Positions 15,131 through 24,133 are shown, numbered from the stretch's first letter. The stretch is 33,877 nucleotides of DNA from Lactococcus cremoris subsp. cremoris NBRC 100676 (GCF_001591705.1 NZ_BCVK01000027.1:1-33877), one strand, 5' to 3'. Notes: a model not told the origin generated them from the sequence alone. Numbers and translations: made by a program.

Positions 15131-15198
15131 ACATTTCTCTCTATCCTTACCATTACTGCTTTAAAAAGCAATGTGTAAAGTTTACAATGAGAAATTTT
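15131..15198. repeat. MITE-like repeat, right copy
   Basis: A 68-bp segment with the same ends as 13899-13967. Extended inverted termini AACTAC-ATTTCTC and, read from the other side, AACTAAAATTTCTC are visible in this copy. Interior identity to the left copy is only moderate (roughly two thirds by eye). Confidence 0.35.
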
Positions 15199-15291
15199 AG
15201 TTGAAATAAGAAAGCCTTACAACCTCAAAATGTCTTAAAAGCCAAATTTCAATTCTACACACTTCAATCATCTTTTTTTCATTAAAATAAC

Positions 15292-15316
15292 AATAAAAGC
15301 GCTTAGCGCTTTTATT
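15292..15316. terminator. pyrC terminator, stop codon inside the stem
   Basis: AATAAAAGCGC-TTA-GCGCTTTTATT, 11 bp of perfect stem. The pyrC TAA (15314-15312) is part of the 5' arm on the minus strand. Confidence 0.9.
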
Positions 15317-16583
15317 TTGCTTGATAAACTATATTTCCGTCACAAATTGTATATTTAACTTGTCCTTGAACTTTTTGATGGATAAACGGTGAGTTGGTCA
15401 CTTTGGAATCAAAAGTTTCACCAACTTGATAGGTCTTTTCGGCATCAAATATCACAAGGTCTGCCGGACCAGCTTCTGCAAGGTAACCTGCATCAAAATC
15501 ATATAATTTAGCTGGATTGAGGGTCATTTTTGTCAGTAATTCGAGTAAAGTCAAATGACCTTTGGCAACCAAATTCGTCAAACCAAGTTGCAATGAAGTT
15601 TCTAAGCCAATCATTCCTGATGGGGCTTTATCAATGCTGACATTTTTTTCTTCATGAGTATGAGGGGCATGGTCAGTCGCAATCACATCAATTGTCCCAT
15701 CTTTTAAGCCCGCAATAATTTTACTGATATCTGCATCTCTACGCAATGGAGGATTGAGTTTCGCATTTGTCCCTTGCTCAAAAATCATCTGTTCTGTAAT
15801 TGAAAAATGTTGTGGTGTCACTTCTGCTGTAATTTTCGCGCCCAAATTTTTAGCAAATCGAACCACTTCGACAGATTCTCCTGCAGACAGATGCTGTAAG
15901 TGCAAGCGTGCGCCTGTTTCATAGGCAATCATAGCATCACGCGCCATCATACTATATTCTGAAACGGTTGGCGCTCCTGTGAAGCCACATTTATGAGCCA
16001 CTTCTCCATCATTAACTCCAAGTGTCCCGATTAGATTTGGGTCTTCTTCATGAATCGAAAGCAAACTATCTGTTAGTTTGGCTTTCTGTAAGGCTTTGCG
16101 CAAGACTCCAGCGTCTGTCAACGGAATGCCATCGTCAGAAAAACCAATTGCCCCTGCTTTGATAAGTTCAGCAAAATCTGTCAAGTTTTCCCCATCAAAA
16201 TCTTGCGTAATTGATGCAACTGCTTTAATCTTAATTGCTTCTTTTTTGGCAATTGCTAAAGTCTCTGTCAATACTTTTGGCGTAGATAAAATAGGTTTCG
16301 TATTGGCCATCATGACAACCGTTGTAAAACCACCTGCCGCTGCTGATTTTGCGCCACTATGAATCGTTTCTTTATGGGTCTGTCCTGGTTCACGAAAATG
16401 AACATGAACGTCAATCAATCCAGGAGCAATCACTAGACCTCTTGCGTCAATGATTTCAGTATTTTCTTCTGATAAGTTTGTGCCAATTTTAGCTATTTTA
16501 TTCTCTTCAATTAAAACATCTAAAATTTCATCACGATTTGATTTAGGGTCAATCAGACGACCATTTTTGATTAATAAAGTCAT
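15312..16583 (-). CDS. pyrC: Dihydroorotase
   Basis: A 423-residue class I dihydroorotase (amidohydrolase fold) that cyclises carbamoyl-aspartate to dihydroorotate in pyrimidine synthesis. The metal-binding HVHFREPG (His60, His62), [13 protein letters not shown] and the late [10 protein letters not shown] motif are all present. The start is the ATG at 16583, with AAAGG 5 bases upstream; a GTG two codons earlier lies within that ribosome site. pyrE lies 152 bp upstream on the same strand, as in the lactococcal pyrEC unit. The intervening DNA contains CTGACAG motifs but no clear promoter. Confidence 0.96.
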   Translation of the reverse strand: MTLLIKNGRLIDPKSNRDEILDVLIEENKIAKIGTNLSEENTEIIDARGLVIAPGLIDVHVHFREPGQTHKETIHSGAKSAAAGGFTTVVMMANTKPILSTPKVLTETLAIAKKEAIKIKAVASITQDFDGENLTDFAELIKAGAIGFSDDGIPLTDAGVLRKALQKAKLTDSLLSIHEEDPNLIGTLGVNDGEVAHKCGFTGAPTVSEYSMMARDAMIAYETGARLHLQHLSAGESVEVVRFAKNLGAKITAEVTPQHFSITEQMIFEQGTNAKLNPPLRRDADISKIIAGLKDGTIDVIATDHAPHTHEEKNVSIDKAPSGMIGLETSLQLGLTNLVAKGHLTLLELLTKMTLNPAKLYDFDAGYLAEAGPADLVIFDAEKTYQVGETFDSKVTNSPFIHQKVQGQVKYTICDGNIVYQAK

Positions 16584-16735
16584 TTTCACCTTTCAATTTT
16601 ACTAACAAGTTCTGTCATCTGCCAATTCAATAATTTCTGTGAGTTAAATCAAACTGACAGCTTTGTACCTAAGTTAATCTTTATCAGCAAACAATCAACT
16701 TCGCTGACAAATATTTTTTAACTTCTATCAGTAAA

Positions 16736-17365
16736 TTATGCTTGCCAAGTTTCTTGATTTTCTTTGAATTTTTTAAGTAACTCGAGTTCTTCTTTGGTGA
16801 CATATCCTGTTTCTTTAGCAATTTCAATCAACTCAGAATAATTTGTCAGTGTCGCCAATTTCACTCCAGACTCAGCAAATTTACTGTTCGCTTTTTCTAA
16901 TTCATAGGTGAAAATGGCAACCACACCAAGGACATCAGCGCCTTCACGTTCTGCGGCCGCGACCGATTCTAAGACAGAACCTCCAGTGGAAATCAAATCT
17001 TCAACTACAACCATTTTTTGCCCTTTAGCCACACGACCTTCAACTTGATTACCAGCCCCATGGTCTTTTGGTTTACTACGGATATAAGCAAATGGTAATT
17101 TGAGATAGTCAGCAATAATCGCTCCATGGGGAATACCGGCTGTCGCAGTCCCAGCAATCACTTCAACTTCTGGAAATTCCGCTTTAATCAATTCCGCAAA
17201 AGCTCCTTCAATTTGACTACGAACTTCTGGATAGGCTAATGTCACTCGATTATCAGTATAAATTGGTGATTTAATTCCTGAGGCCCAAGTAAAAGGTTGG
17301 CTTGGTGAAAGACTGACCGCCTTAATTTCTAATAAATCTGCAGCAATGGCTTTTGATATTGACAT
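16736..17365 (-). CDS. pyrE: Orotate phosphoribosyltransferase
   Basis: A 209-residue enzyme joining orotate and PRPP to give OMP. The PRPP-binding loop is [13 protein letters not shown], and the N-terminal [16 protein letters not shown] and [15 protein letters not shown] blocks are typical. The start is the ATG at 17365 after AAAGGAGAAATC; frames upstream have no ribosome site. Expression is controlled by the PyrR attenuator in the long leader. Full length, no anomalies. Confidence 0.96.
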   Translation of the reverse strand: MSISKAIAADLLEIKAVSLSPSQPFTWASGIKSPIYTDNRVTLAYPEVRSQIEGAFAELIKAEFPEVEVIAGTATAGIPHGAIIADYLKLPFAYIRSKPKDHGAGNQVEGRVAKGQKMVVVEDLISTGGSVLESVAAAEREGADVLGVVAIFTYELEKANSKFAESGVKLATLTNYSELIEIAKETGYVTKEELELLKKFKENQETWQA

Positions 17366-17680
17366 GATTTCTCCTTTATAGTTTACTGACAGAACTATCA
17401 GCAAAGCTGATTGTTCATTTAGCTACCGATTCAATGACTTCCTTTGGTCGTATTGAACTGACAGAATACCATTCGAGCATGAATGACAAACGTCACAGTC
17501 GTGGTAGTTGTCAGCAATAAAAAACACTTACCAAGAGACTTAGCAAGTGTAAAAAGTATCAAAACAAGTTCATTTTTACTGACAGAAAATCCTGTCAGTA
17601 AAAATAAAATTAGTTTTTCCTGATTTCAACCTTGCTAGCCTCTCTGGACTAGTTTAAAAGTTACATTGCTTATTAGTTTA
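17366..17680 (-). promoter_or_regulatory. pyrE leader with PyrR-binding element and attenuator
   Basis: A 310-nt leader. At 17655-17629 the minus strand reads AGTCCAGAGAGGCT within a CTAG/CTAG stem, the conserved PyrR anti-antiterminator loop. An attenuator terminator lies at 17550-17524: a 12-bp stem ACACTTGCTAAG/CTTGGTAAGTGT with two G-U pairs, then T6. When uracil nucleotides are high, PyrR binding should favour this terminator. Between them sits an additional perfect 13-bp hairpin (17573-17604). The last 150 nt before pyrE hold two more CTGACAG copies and an ATCAGC-TTT-GCTGAT hairpin. Confidence 0.9.
17573..17604. repeat. CTGACAG inverted pair forming a 13-bp hairpin
   Basis: TTTTTACTGACAG-AAAATC-CTGTCAGTAAAAA, a perfect stem. 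It is the best example in the window of two dispersed CTGACAG motifs arranged head to head; it has a T-tract-like end in both directions. Confidence 0.8.
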
Positions 17681-17703
17681 ACAAACTTAAGAGAGATTTG
17701 CAA
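17675..17703 (-). promoter_or_regulatory. pyrE promoter
   Basis: TTGCAA (17703-17698), a 17-bp spacer ending TGT, then TAAACT (17680-17675). It lies about 20 bp upstream of the PyrR element, as expected. Confidence 0.65.
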
Positions 17704-17737
17704 GTCTTAGTTTTTTCAATATTTCTTTTTTAGCCTA

Positions 17738-17766
17738 GAAAAAAAGAATAGAAACACTATTCTTTT
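17738..17766 (-). terminator. ABC-F gene terminator
   Basis: Minus strand AAAAGAATAG-TGTTT-CTATTCTTTT followed by T residues; the stem is 10 bp. Confidence 0.85.
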
Positions 17767-17785
17767 CCTCAATATTCTATTATGC

Positions 17786-19693
17786 TTACAAACTTTCTAA
17801 TTCTTCCATTGCTTCTAAAAGAGTCATCTCTGTCTCGTCTTTTTCATCATTAAGAAGGTCAATTTCAGCTTGTAATTCACCTAATTTCACAAAATCAGAA
17901 GTATTTTCTTGCATTTGAAGCATAAGTGTTTCAATTTTTATTTCTAACTCTGCTAGTTTTTCCTCACAAGAAGTAATTTCTCGCTCCACTTTTCGACGAT
18001 TTTTTTGGGCTTCTTTCTGAGCCGTAAAATCTTGTTGAGCAAGACTTTCTACAAGCCCCCCATTGTCTGATTCATCACTCTGGGCTAACTGTTCTTCTTT
18101 TTTCTCAACATAATAGTCGTAATCGCCCAAAAATTCTGTACTTCCCTCTGGAGCGATTTCTAAAACTTTTGTCGCTACACGATTAATAAAGTAACGGTCA
18201 TGGGAAACAAACAAGATTGTTCCAGGAAAATCAATTAAAGCATTTTCTAAAACTTCCCGTGAGTCAATATCCAAATGGTTCGTAGGTTCATCTAAGACTA
18301 AGAAATTATCATGATTCATTGCTAATTTTGCGAGTAAAAGACGTGCTTTTTCCCCACCAGAGAGCATTCCCACTGTTTTCTTGACATCATCACCGCTAAA
18401 AAGAAAGGCACCTAACATATTGCGAATTTCCACTTCATTAAGCAAGCGATGTTCATTCCACAATTCGTCCAAAACGGTATTTGAAGTCGTCAAGCGCCCT
18501 TGTTCTTGATCATAATATCCCAAGGTAACATTAGCACCCAGTTTTGCTTGGCCAGCCAAAAAAGGGATTTGACCGACAATGGATTTGATTAAGGTCGTTT
18601 TACCCACACCGTTTGGCCCAACAATAGCCAAAGATTCCCCTTTGCGTTCATCAATATTGATTGGTCCAGATAGACGATTGTCTGAATAGCCTACCGTAGC
18701 CTCTGACACGGTCAGGACAACATTTCCTGAGGTTTTTTCTGGCGTGAAAGTAACATGAGCCGATTTGTCATCGCTCGTTGGCGCATCCAGTCGATCCATT
18801 TTTTCTAATTTTTTGCGACGCGATTGTGCCATTTTGGTCGTTGAAGCACGCACTAGATTTTTGGCAACATAGTCTTCTAATTTTGCAATTTCTTTTTGTT
18901 GCTTTTCAAAGTTTTTAAGTTCTAATAGAAGTTTTTGATCCCGCTGTTCGACATACCGTGAGTAATTACCAGAAAAACGAGTCAACTCGCCTCTTGATAA
19001 CTCTAAAACTTCATTGACTACCTTATCCAAAAAGTACCGGTCATGGCTGACTATTAGTAAACTACCATCATAATTTTTAAGATAATTTTCAAGCCAAGCC
19101 AAAGTTTCAATATCCAAGTGGTTAGTTGGTTCGTCCAAAATCAACAGCTGTGGTTTTTCTAAAAGCATTTTCGCTAGGGCTAAGCGCGTTTTTTGTCCAC
19201 CTGATAAACTTGAAATTTCACGTTCCCACATTGACTCATCAAAACGAAAACCATTTAAAACTGACTTAATTTCAGATTCATAAGTAAAGCCGTTTTTCAT
19301 GCGAAATTCTTCTGACAATGAGTCATAGCGCTTCATTAAAAGCGTCAATTCATCAGCGCCAAGTTCTCCCATTTGCAGTTCCATTTGACGCAATTGCTTT
19401 TCCATTTGACGAAGCTGGTCAAAAACAGACAACATTTCAGAAAAAATTGTCCTTTGCGAATTTAAGCCAGTATCCTGAGCCAAATAATTCATGCTTAAGT
19501 CTTTTGTTTTTGAAATGGTTCCACGACTTGCTTCTTCAACCCCAGCAATAATTTTAAGCAAAGTTGATTTACCAGCACCGTTTCGTCCAACTAAAGCTAT
19601 TCTTGAATGGTCTTGTAGGCTGAAACTAATGTTTTCAAATAAGACATCGCCACCAAAAGTTCGTGCGATTCCATTTCCTTGCAATAAAATCAT
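17786..19693 (-). CDS. ABC-F family ATPase (YdiF-like)
   Basis: A 635-residue soluble twin-ATPase without membrane segments. Walker A motifs are GRNGAGKS (36-43) and GPNGVGKT. The signatures are SLSGGQKTRLALA and LSGGEKARLLLA, and the Walker B motifs LLILDEPTNHLD and FLVLDEPTNHLD. The region between the ATPase domains carries the P-site tRNA-interaction helices, rich in Lys and Arg (KMAQSRRKKLEKMDRL), and the C-terminus is a coiled coil (about 560-635). ABC-F proteins act on the ribosome; the overall layout is that of YdiF/Uup-like housekeeping members rather than dedicated antibiotic-protection proteins. Monocistronic, between its promoter at 19776 and its own terminator. Confidence 0.93.
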   Translation of the reverse strand: MILLQGNGIARTFGGDVLFENISFSLQDHSRIALVGRNGAGKSTLLKIIAGVEEASRGTISKTKDLSMNYLAQDTGLNSQRTIFSEMLSVFDQLRQMEKQLRQMELQMGELGADELTLLMKRYDSLSEEFRMKNGFTYESEIKSVLNGFRFDESMWEREISSLSGGQKTRLALAKMLLEKPQLLILDEPTNHLDIETLAWLENYLKNYDGSLLIVSHDRYFLDKVVNEVLELSRGELTRFSGNYSRYVEQRDQKLLLELKNFEKQQKEIAKLEDYVAKNLVRASTTKMAQSRRKKLEKMDRLDAPTSDDKSAHVTFTPEKTSGNVVLTVSEATVGYSDNRLSGPINIDERKGESLAIVGPNGVGKTTLIKSIVGQIPFLAGQAKLGANVTLGYYDQEQGRLTTSNTVLDELWNEHRLLNEVEIRNMLGAFLFSGDDVKKTVGMLSGGEKARLLLAKLAMNHDNFLVLDEPTNHLDIDSREVLENALIDFPGTILFVSHDRYFINRVATKVLEIAPEGSTEFLGDYDYYVEKKEEQLAQSDESDNGGLVESLAQQDFTAQKEAQKNRRKVEREITSCEEKLAELEIKIETLMLQMQENTSDFVKLGELQAEIDLLNDEKDETEMTLLEAMEELESL

Positions 19694-19775
19694 TATTATT
19701 AATCCTCTTCGTTAAATCTTAAACCTTTTTATCCCTGATTTTTTTCTTATATTTCATAGAAAAAGCAGTCCTTCT

Positions 19776-19784
19776 ATTATAGCA
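19776..19784 (-). promoter_or_regulatory. Extended -10 promoter of the ABC-F gene
   Basis: TGCTATAAT on the minus strand, about 75 nt of leader before the ATG at 19693. Confidence 0.55.
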
Positions 19785-19824
19785 TTTAAACGATATATTT
19801 TGTAGTTTTCTCAAATAGTGTCAT

Positions 19825-19855
19825 AAAAAAACCTATCAAATTTGATAAGTTTTTT
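19825..19855. terminator. Terminator after the Spx-family gene
   Basis: AAAAAC-C-TATCAAA / TTTGATA-A-GTTTTT, one internal mismatch, flanked by A and T runs in both directions. Confidence 0.75.
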
Positions 19856-19865
19856 AAAAATATTA

Positions 19866-20258
19866 TTAAATTAAGATTAATCTTTCTCTTAATTCTACTC
19901 TACGAACTTCAGGTGGGATAAATGCTCTAATCCCGTCCTCATTGAAACCAATCAATAATCTTTGCTCATCAAAAATTAATGGACGTTTTAGAAGACGAGG
20001 ATTTTCTTGAATCAATCTATAAGCCTCCTCTAAGCCCAATTCATCAAAATTATGGTTTAAACCAGAGTAAGTTTTTCCTCGGGTAGCAATGACATCTTCC
20101 AAACCATTTTCTGTGAGGGACAAAATCTTGATTAAATCATCTTTCTCCATGATGTCTTTAGTTAAATTAATTTCTTCAAATTCAATATGCCGTTTTCTCA
20201 ACCATTTTTTAGCTTTTCTACAAGACGAGCATGAACCACTAAGATAAATTTTAATCAT
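19866..20258 (-). CDS. Spx/ArsC-family transcriptional regulator
   Basis: A 130-residue thioredoxin-like ArsC/Spx protein. The redox switch CxxC is Cys10-Ser-Ser-Cys13 at the usual place, followed by the KKWLRKRHIEFEEINL block. The RPLIFDEQRLLIGFNEDGIRAFIP segment is typical of Spx. Spx proteins bind the alpha subunit of RNA polymerase and reprogram transcription under oxidative or envelope stress; lactococci encode several paralogues, and I cannot say which this is. Single gene with a TGGTAGAAT extended -10 at 20297-20289 and its own terminator. Confidence 0.88.
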   Translation of the reverse strand: MIKIYLSGSCSSCRKAKKWLRKRHIEFEEINLTKDIMEKDDLIKILSLTENGLEDVIATRGKTYSGLNHNFDELGLEEAYRLIQENPRLLKRPLIFDEQRLLIGFNEDGIRAFIPPEVRRVELRERLILI

Positions 20259-20288
20259 ATTTTCTCCCTATCTATTTTTCATAAATCT

Positions 20289-20297
20289 ATTCTACCA
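20289..20297 (-). promoter_or_regulatory. Promoter of the Spx-family gene
   Basis: TGGTAGAAT extended -10 on the minus strand; a GGGAG ribosome site lies shortly before the ATG at 20258. Confidence 0.5.
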
Positions 20298-20387
20298 TGA
20301 AAGCGCCACAATTAAAAGAGTAAAATTAATTTTTTTTAAGAATTTTTATTTTTTACTCATTTTAGTCCTTTTCTTCATTCCTTTTGT

Positions 20388-20424
20388 TTGATAATTTCAC
20401 AAATTTTTGATAAAATTATCACAA
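20388..20424 (+). promoter_or_regulatory. rex promoter with overlapping Rex-type operator
   Basis: TTGATA (20388-20393), 17 bp, TAAAAT (20411-20416). A near-palindrome TTTTGATAA-AA-TTATCACAA (20405-20424) covers the -10; it matches the Rex box TTGTGA-N6-TCACAA except in the left half. The position predicts autorepression relieved by NADH. Confidence 0.6.
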
Positions 20425-20480
20425 AGAAACTAATCATGATTAGTTTTAATAAATACGAATTACATTTTTGAGGTATAACA

Positions 20481-21131
20481 ATGACTGACCATAAACCAAG
20501 CAAAAGCTTACCAAAAGCAACTGCAAAAAGGTTGCCACAATACTATCGACTTTTCAAAAGTCTAGTCGAAGAGAATGTGACACGCACAAATTCACAACTT
20601 ATTTCTGAAAAAATTGGGGTAGATGCTGCCACAATTCGTCGTGATTTTTCTCTCTTTGGGGAATTAGGACGACGAGGCTACGGATATGAAACAAAAGTTC
20701 TTCGTGATTTCTTTGGAGAACTCCTTGGACAAGATCAAGAAACTCATATCGCATTGATTGGAGTCGGAAACCTTGGACGTGCGCTTCTTCATTATCAATT
20801 TCAAGACAGAAATAAAATGAGAATTACTCAGGCCTACGATATTTCTGGAAATCCACTAGTTGGAACTCAAACAGATGATGGCATTCCAATTTATAATATT
20901 TCTGATTTAGAGAAGAATGTTAAGAAATCAGACATAAAAACAGCCATTCTATCTGTTCGTAAGGAAAACGCTCAGGAAGTGGTTGATACCCTTGTTAAAG
21001 CAGGAATCAAAGGCTTTCTTAACTTTGCACCTATTCGCTTGAAAGTCCCTTCAGATGTTGTTGTTCAATCTATTGATTTAACTAAAGAATTGCAAACCTT
21101 GTTATTCTTCATGGGAGCTCAAGAAGAATAA
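20481..21131 (+). CDS. rex: Redox-sensing transcriptional repressor Rex
   Basis: 216 residues. N-terminal winged helix (about 1-80) with the recognition segment DAATIRRDFSLFGELGRRGYGY, then a Rossmann NAD(H)-binding domain with GVGNLG (94-99). Rex senses the NADH/NAD+ ratio and represses fermentative and respiratory genes. Promoter and candidate operator lie upstream; a terminator follows. The N-terminal extension TDHKPSKSLPKATAKRLPQYYR is normal for streptococcal and lactococcal Rex. Confidence 0.95.
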   Translation: MTDHKPSKSLPKATAKRLPQYYRLFKSLVEENVTRTNSQLISEKIGVDAATIRRDFSLFGELGRRGYGYETKVLRDFFGELLGQDQETHIALIGVGNLGRALLHYQFQDRNKMRITQAYDISGNPLVGTQTDDGIPIYNISDLEKNVKKSDIKTAILSVRKENAQEVVDTLVKAGIKGFLNFAPIRLKVPSDVVVQSIDLTKELQTLLFFMGAQEE

Positions 21132-21164
21132 AAGACAAGCAAAATTTTATCAAAACTATTAATG

Positions 21165-21200
21165 ATACCTAGGCCTTCGTGTGCTTAGGTATTTTATTTT
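21165..21200 (+). terminator. rex terminator
   Basis: ATACCTAGGC-CTTCGTGT-GCTTAGGTAT (10-bp stem with one G-U) followed by TTTTATTTT. Confidence 0.9.
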
Positions 21201-21319
21201 CAAGCCATCATCATTTTAATTTTTTCACAAATTTTTAGTTTATTATTTAGTACTAATTCCAGCATATCTTCAATCGAGTTAATCATTTATTATATTTTGG
21301 AAGTTAAGACTAATCAAAA

Positions 21320-22003
21320 CTAAAATAAGTTGCTATCTCTCTCCCGAAAACTATAATAATTCCCCGCTCCCACAATAATATGATCAATAAAATTAATTCC
21401 TATATTATCACAAGCATTTTTTAATTTTTTTGTAAAAATTTTATCTGCTTGACTAGGTTGTAAATTGCCCGAAGGGTGATTATGTGCGACTAATAAACCA
21501 ACCGAGAGATTTTTTATTGCATGGTAAAGGATCTCTCGAGGACTAGCAGTTGCATGATTAACTGCTCCGATAAAAATAGTTTTCTTCTCAATAATTTGAT
21601 TTTGTCCATCTAAATAGGTCGCGGTAAGATGTTCTTGCTCAAAATTTTGCATTTCAAAAGCAAGACTCATGCCATATTCTTTTGAACTTAAAACTTGACC
21701 ATAACGTTTTCTGGTTGTCGTTTGTATTCTTTTTCCAAGTTCAATCATTGCTCGCAATTCAATAGCTTTTGTTTGCCCAATACCCGAAATCTCCTTGAGT
21801 TCACTAATAGATGCTTTGCGAAAATTATCCAATGTCCCAAAATGTTGCAAAAGTTCTAAAGCTAAATTTAATGATGAGTATTTTTTCCGACCCGTCCGCA
21901 ATAATATTGCAAGTAACTCAACATCGGACAAATACTCTTCACCTAAAAGTTCTAAACGCTCTCTTGGTTGCATTGGATAAAATTTCTCTTTTAATTCGTA
22001 CAT
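21320..22003 (-). CDS. radC: RadC-family JAB/MPN domain protein
   Basis: 227 residues. Helix-hairpin-helix near 70-85 (ISGIGQTKA), then the JAMM metalloprotease-like domain with HNHPSGNLQPSQAD (His174, His176, Asp187). The RadC function is unsettled despite its name; in streptococci it belongs to the late competence regulon. The start MYELKEKFYPMQPRERL aligns in length with pneumococcal RadC. The upstream region has no Shine-Dalgarno but has a promoter-like and CIN-box-like sequence only a few bases from the ATG. Confidence 0.93.
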   Translation of the reverse strand: MYELKEKFYPMQPRERLELLGEEYLSDVELLAILLRTGRKKYSSLNLALELLQHFGTLDNFRKASISELKEISGIGQTKAIELRAMIELGKRIQTTTRKRYGQVLSSKEYGMSLAFEMQNFEQEHLTATYLDGQNQIIEKKTIFIGAVNHATASPREILYHAIKNLSVGLLVAHNHPSGNLQPSQADKIFTKKLKNACDNIGINFIDHIIVGAGNYYSFRERDSNLF

Positions 22004-22008
22004 ACTTA

Positions 22009-22037
22009 CTTATACGAAAAAACAAATCGTTTGTCAC
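22009..22037 (-). promoter_or_regulatory. radC promoter with CIN-box-like -10
   Basis: GTGACA (22037-22032), 17 bp, TATAAG (22014-22009), five bases before the ATG. Overlapping it, TTCGTATA (22018-22011) preceded by TTTGTTTTT resembles the ComX box TACGAATA (6 of 8) with its T-rich upstream segment. Confidence 0.45.
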
Positions 22038-22056
22038 TGACAAATTAAAAAAATAT

Positions 22057-22087
22057 AAAAAAGTTCTGACAGAATCAGAACTTTTTT
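22057..22087. terminator. glmS terminator
   Basis: AAAAAAGTTCTGA-CAGAA-TCAGAACTTTTTT, a perfect 13-bp stem between glmS and radC, functional on the minus strand. Confidence 0.9.
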
Positions 22088-22121
22088 ATATTTTTTTACT
22101 GACCTTTCTGTCAGTAAATTT

Positions 22122-23939
22122 TTATTCTACTGTTACTGCTTTAGCCAAATTACGGGGTTTATCAACGTCAAGACCACGTTGCATTGAGGCATAGTAAGCA
22201 ATCAATTGTGTTGGGATAACCATTGAAATTGCTGACAAATAAGGGTGAACTTGATTGATTACAATTGTATCATCTTCACGTGCCACTCCTTCTTCAACGA
22301 TTGTAATTGCTGAGGCACCACGCGCCACAGTTTCCATCACATTACCACGAGTATGGGCTGCTACTTCTTCATTATTAGAAATCAAAGCAAGAACTGGAGT
22401 CCCTTTTTCAATCAATGAAATCGTTCCATGTTTTAATTCTCCAGCTGCAAATCCTTCACATTGGATATAAGAAATTTCTTTTAATTTAAGCGAAGCTTCC
22501 ATTGCAACATAATAGTCTTGTTTACGACCGATATAAAAGGCGCTACGCGTTGTTGGCAATAGTTCTGATACAATAGCCGCAATTTCATCTTTTTCAGATA
22601 AAGTAGACTCAATAGATTGAGCCACTAAAGAGAGTTCTTTAACCAAATCAAAGTCTTTAGCTTTTGCTTGTCCCTCTGCTTCCCCAACTGCTTTGGCAAG
22701 AAAAGCCAAAGTTGCAATCTGACCAGTATAAGCTTTTGTTGAAGCTACCGCAATTTCAGGACCAGCTCCAATTAACATTGTGTAAGTCGCTTCGCGAGAC
22801 AAGGTAGAGCCAGGAACATTTGTAACAGTTAAGCTAGGAAGTCCTAATTCATTTACTTTTACTAAAACTTGACGACTATCTGCTGTTTCCCCAGATTGTG
22901 AAAGGAAGATAAAGAATGGTTTTTTGCTCAATAATGGCATATCATAGCCCCACTCTGATGCAAGACCAAGTTCAACAGGAGTATCCGTAAGTGCTTCAAG
23001 CATCATCTTCGCACCAAAACCAGCATGATAAGAGGTACCAGCAGCAATAATATAGATACGGTCTGCTTCTTGAATACCTTTGATAATGTCTTGATCAACT
23101 TTCATCGTGCCATCTTCATTGGTATAAGTCGCAATCAGTTTACGCATGACAGCTGGTTGTTCATCAATCTCTTTAAGCATATAGAATGGATAAGTTCCTT
23201 TTCCAATATCTGACAAATCAAGTTCAGCAGTATAAGAATCGCGTGAAATTATTTGACCTTCATAGTCCATCACTTCAACCTTATCTTTTGTCAAAACAAC
23301 TAGCTCTTTATCATGAATTTCCATAAATTCTGATGTTTCACGAATCATTGCCATTGCGTCTGAACAAACCATATTATAACCATCGCCAAGTCCAATGAGG
23401 AGTGGAGATTTATTTTTTGCTACATAGATTAAATCTGCATCTTCTCTGTCCATGAGCGCGAAAGCATATGATCCTTGAATTAATTTCAAAGCTTTTTTGA
23501 ACGCTTCAAGAGTTGTCAAATTTTCTTCTTCTGCAAACTTAGCAATTAAGTGAACCGCAATTTCAGTATCAGTTTGTCCTTTAAAGCTGTCATTCATCAA
23601 AAATTCATTTTTAAGTTCTACAAAGTTTTCAATGACCCCATTATGAACCAAAACGAAACGACCAGAACTTGAAGTATGAGGATGAGCGTTGTCTTCTGTT
23701 GGTTTTCCATGAGTTGCCCAACGGGTATGTCCAATCCCACTTGTCCCCGAAACATCAATCCCAAGCTTAGCTCTTAAATCTGCAATACGTCCCACTGATT
23801 TAACTAATTTTGCAGCCGTTTTTTGACCATTTACAAAAATTCCTGCTGAATCGTATCCACGATATTCGAGTTTTTCAAGTCCTTGCATCAAAATATCAGT
23901 TGCATTTTTGCTACCTACAACACCAACAATCCCACACAT
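22122..23939 (-). CDS. glmS: Glutamine--fructose-6-phosphate aminotransferase (isomerising)
   Basis: 605 residues. N-terminal glutaminase domain starting MCGIVGVVG with catalytic Cys2, then two SIS sugar-isomerase domains (for example [13 protein letters not shown]) and the conserved C-terminus [12 protein letters not shown]. It makes glucosamine-6-phosphate, the entry to peptidoglycan and wall polymer precursors. A GTGGAG ribosome site lies 8 bases before the ATG. The leader is about 65 nt and does not contain a glmS ribozyme; instead the promoter is flanked by two TGGTATA operator-like sites that suggest control by a GntR/NagR-type regulator. Confidence 0.97.
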   Translation of the reverse strand: MCGIVGVVGSKNATDILMQGLEKLEYRGYDSAGIFVNGQKTAAKLVKSVGRIADLRAKLGIDVSGTSGIGHTRWATHGKPTEDNAHPHTSSSGRFVLVHNGVIENFVELKNEFLMNDSFKGQTDTEIAVHLIAKFAEEENLTTLEAFKKALKLIQGSYAFALMDREDADLIYVAKNKSPLLIGLGDGYNMVCSDAMAMIRETSEFMEIHDKELVVLTKDKVEVMDYEGQIISRDSYTAELDLSDIGKGTYPFYMLKEIDEQPAVMRKLIATYTNEDGTMKVDQDIIKGIQEADRIYIIAAGTSYHAGFGAKMMLEALTDTPVELGLASEWGYDMPLLSKKPFFIFLSQSGETADSRQVLVKVNELGLPSLTVTNVPGSTLSREATYTMLIGAGPEIAVASTKAYTGQIATLAFLAKAVGEAEGQAKAKDFDLVKELSLVAQSIESTLSEKDEIAAIVSELLPTTRSAFYIGRKQDYYVAMEASLKLKEISYIQCEGFAAGELKHGTISLIEKGTPVLALISNNEEVAAHTRGNVMETVARGASAITIVEEGVAREDDTIVINQVHPYLSAISMVIPTQLIAYYASMQRGLDVDKPRNLAKAVTVE

Positions 23940-23967
23940 AATAAAGCTCCACTTAACTCACTAATTA

Positions 23968-23984
23968 AATTGGTATAGTTAATT
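23968..23984. promoter_or_regulatory. Candidate NagR (dre-like) operator in the glmS leader
   Basis: AATTGGTATAGTTAATT: the left half matches the HutC/NagR-type site AATTGGTATA, the right half is degenerate. It lies at about +22 to +38. Confidence 0.5.
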
Positions 23985-24012
23985 ATTTTCTAATTTTTTA
24001 TTTATAAATAGC

Positions 24013-24041
24013 ATTATAATACACTTTTTGGTTCATGTCAA
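24013..24041 (-). promoter_or_regulatory. glmS promoter, full consensus
   Basis: TTGACA (24041-24036), exactly 17 bp, TATAAT (24018-24013), a perfect sigma-A match. Confidence 0.92.
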
Positions 24042-24074
24042 GGAAAAATAATCTAATTTTATATAAAAAACGGA

Positions 24075-24093
24075 AATTGGTATAATATTAATT
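24075..24093. promoter_or_regulatory. Second candidate NagR (dre-like) operator upstream of glmS
   Basis: AATTGGTATAATATTAATT, the same orientation and left half as the leader site, at about -69 to -87. Centre-to-centre distance is about 108 bp, close to ten helical turns. Confidence 0.45.
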
Positions 24094-24104
24094 GCAACAA
24101 TAAT

Positions 24105-24133
24105 AAAAGCCAATTAATAATTAATTGGCTTTT
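24105..24133. terminator. PAP2 gene terminator, stop codon inside the stem
   Basis: AAAAGCCAATTAA-TAA-TTAATTGGCTTTT, a perfect 13-bp stem. The TAA stop (24123-24121) is part of the hairpin. Confidence 0.92.

Noticed and set aside
23940-24010. glmS ribozyme
   Set aside because: The leader is only about 65 nt, AT-rich, and lacks the ribozyme's conserved core.
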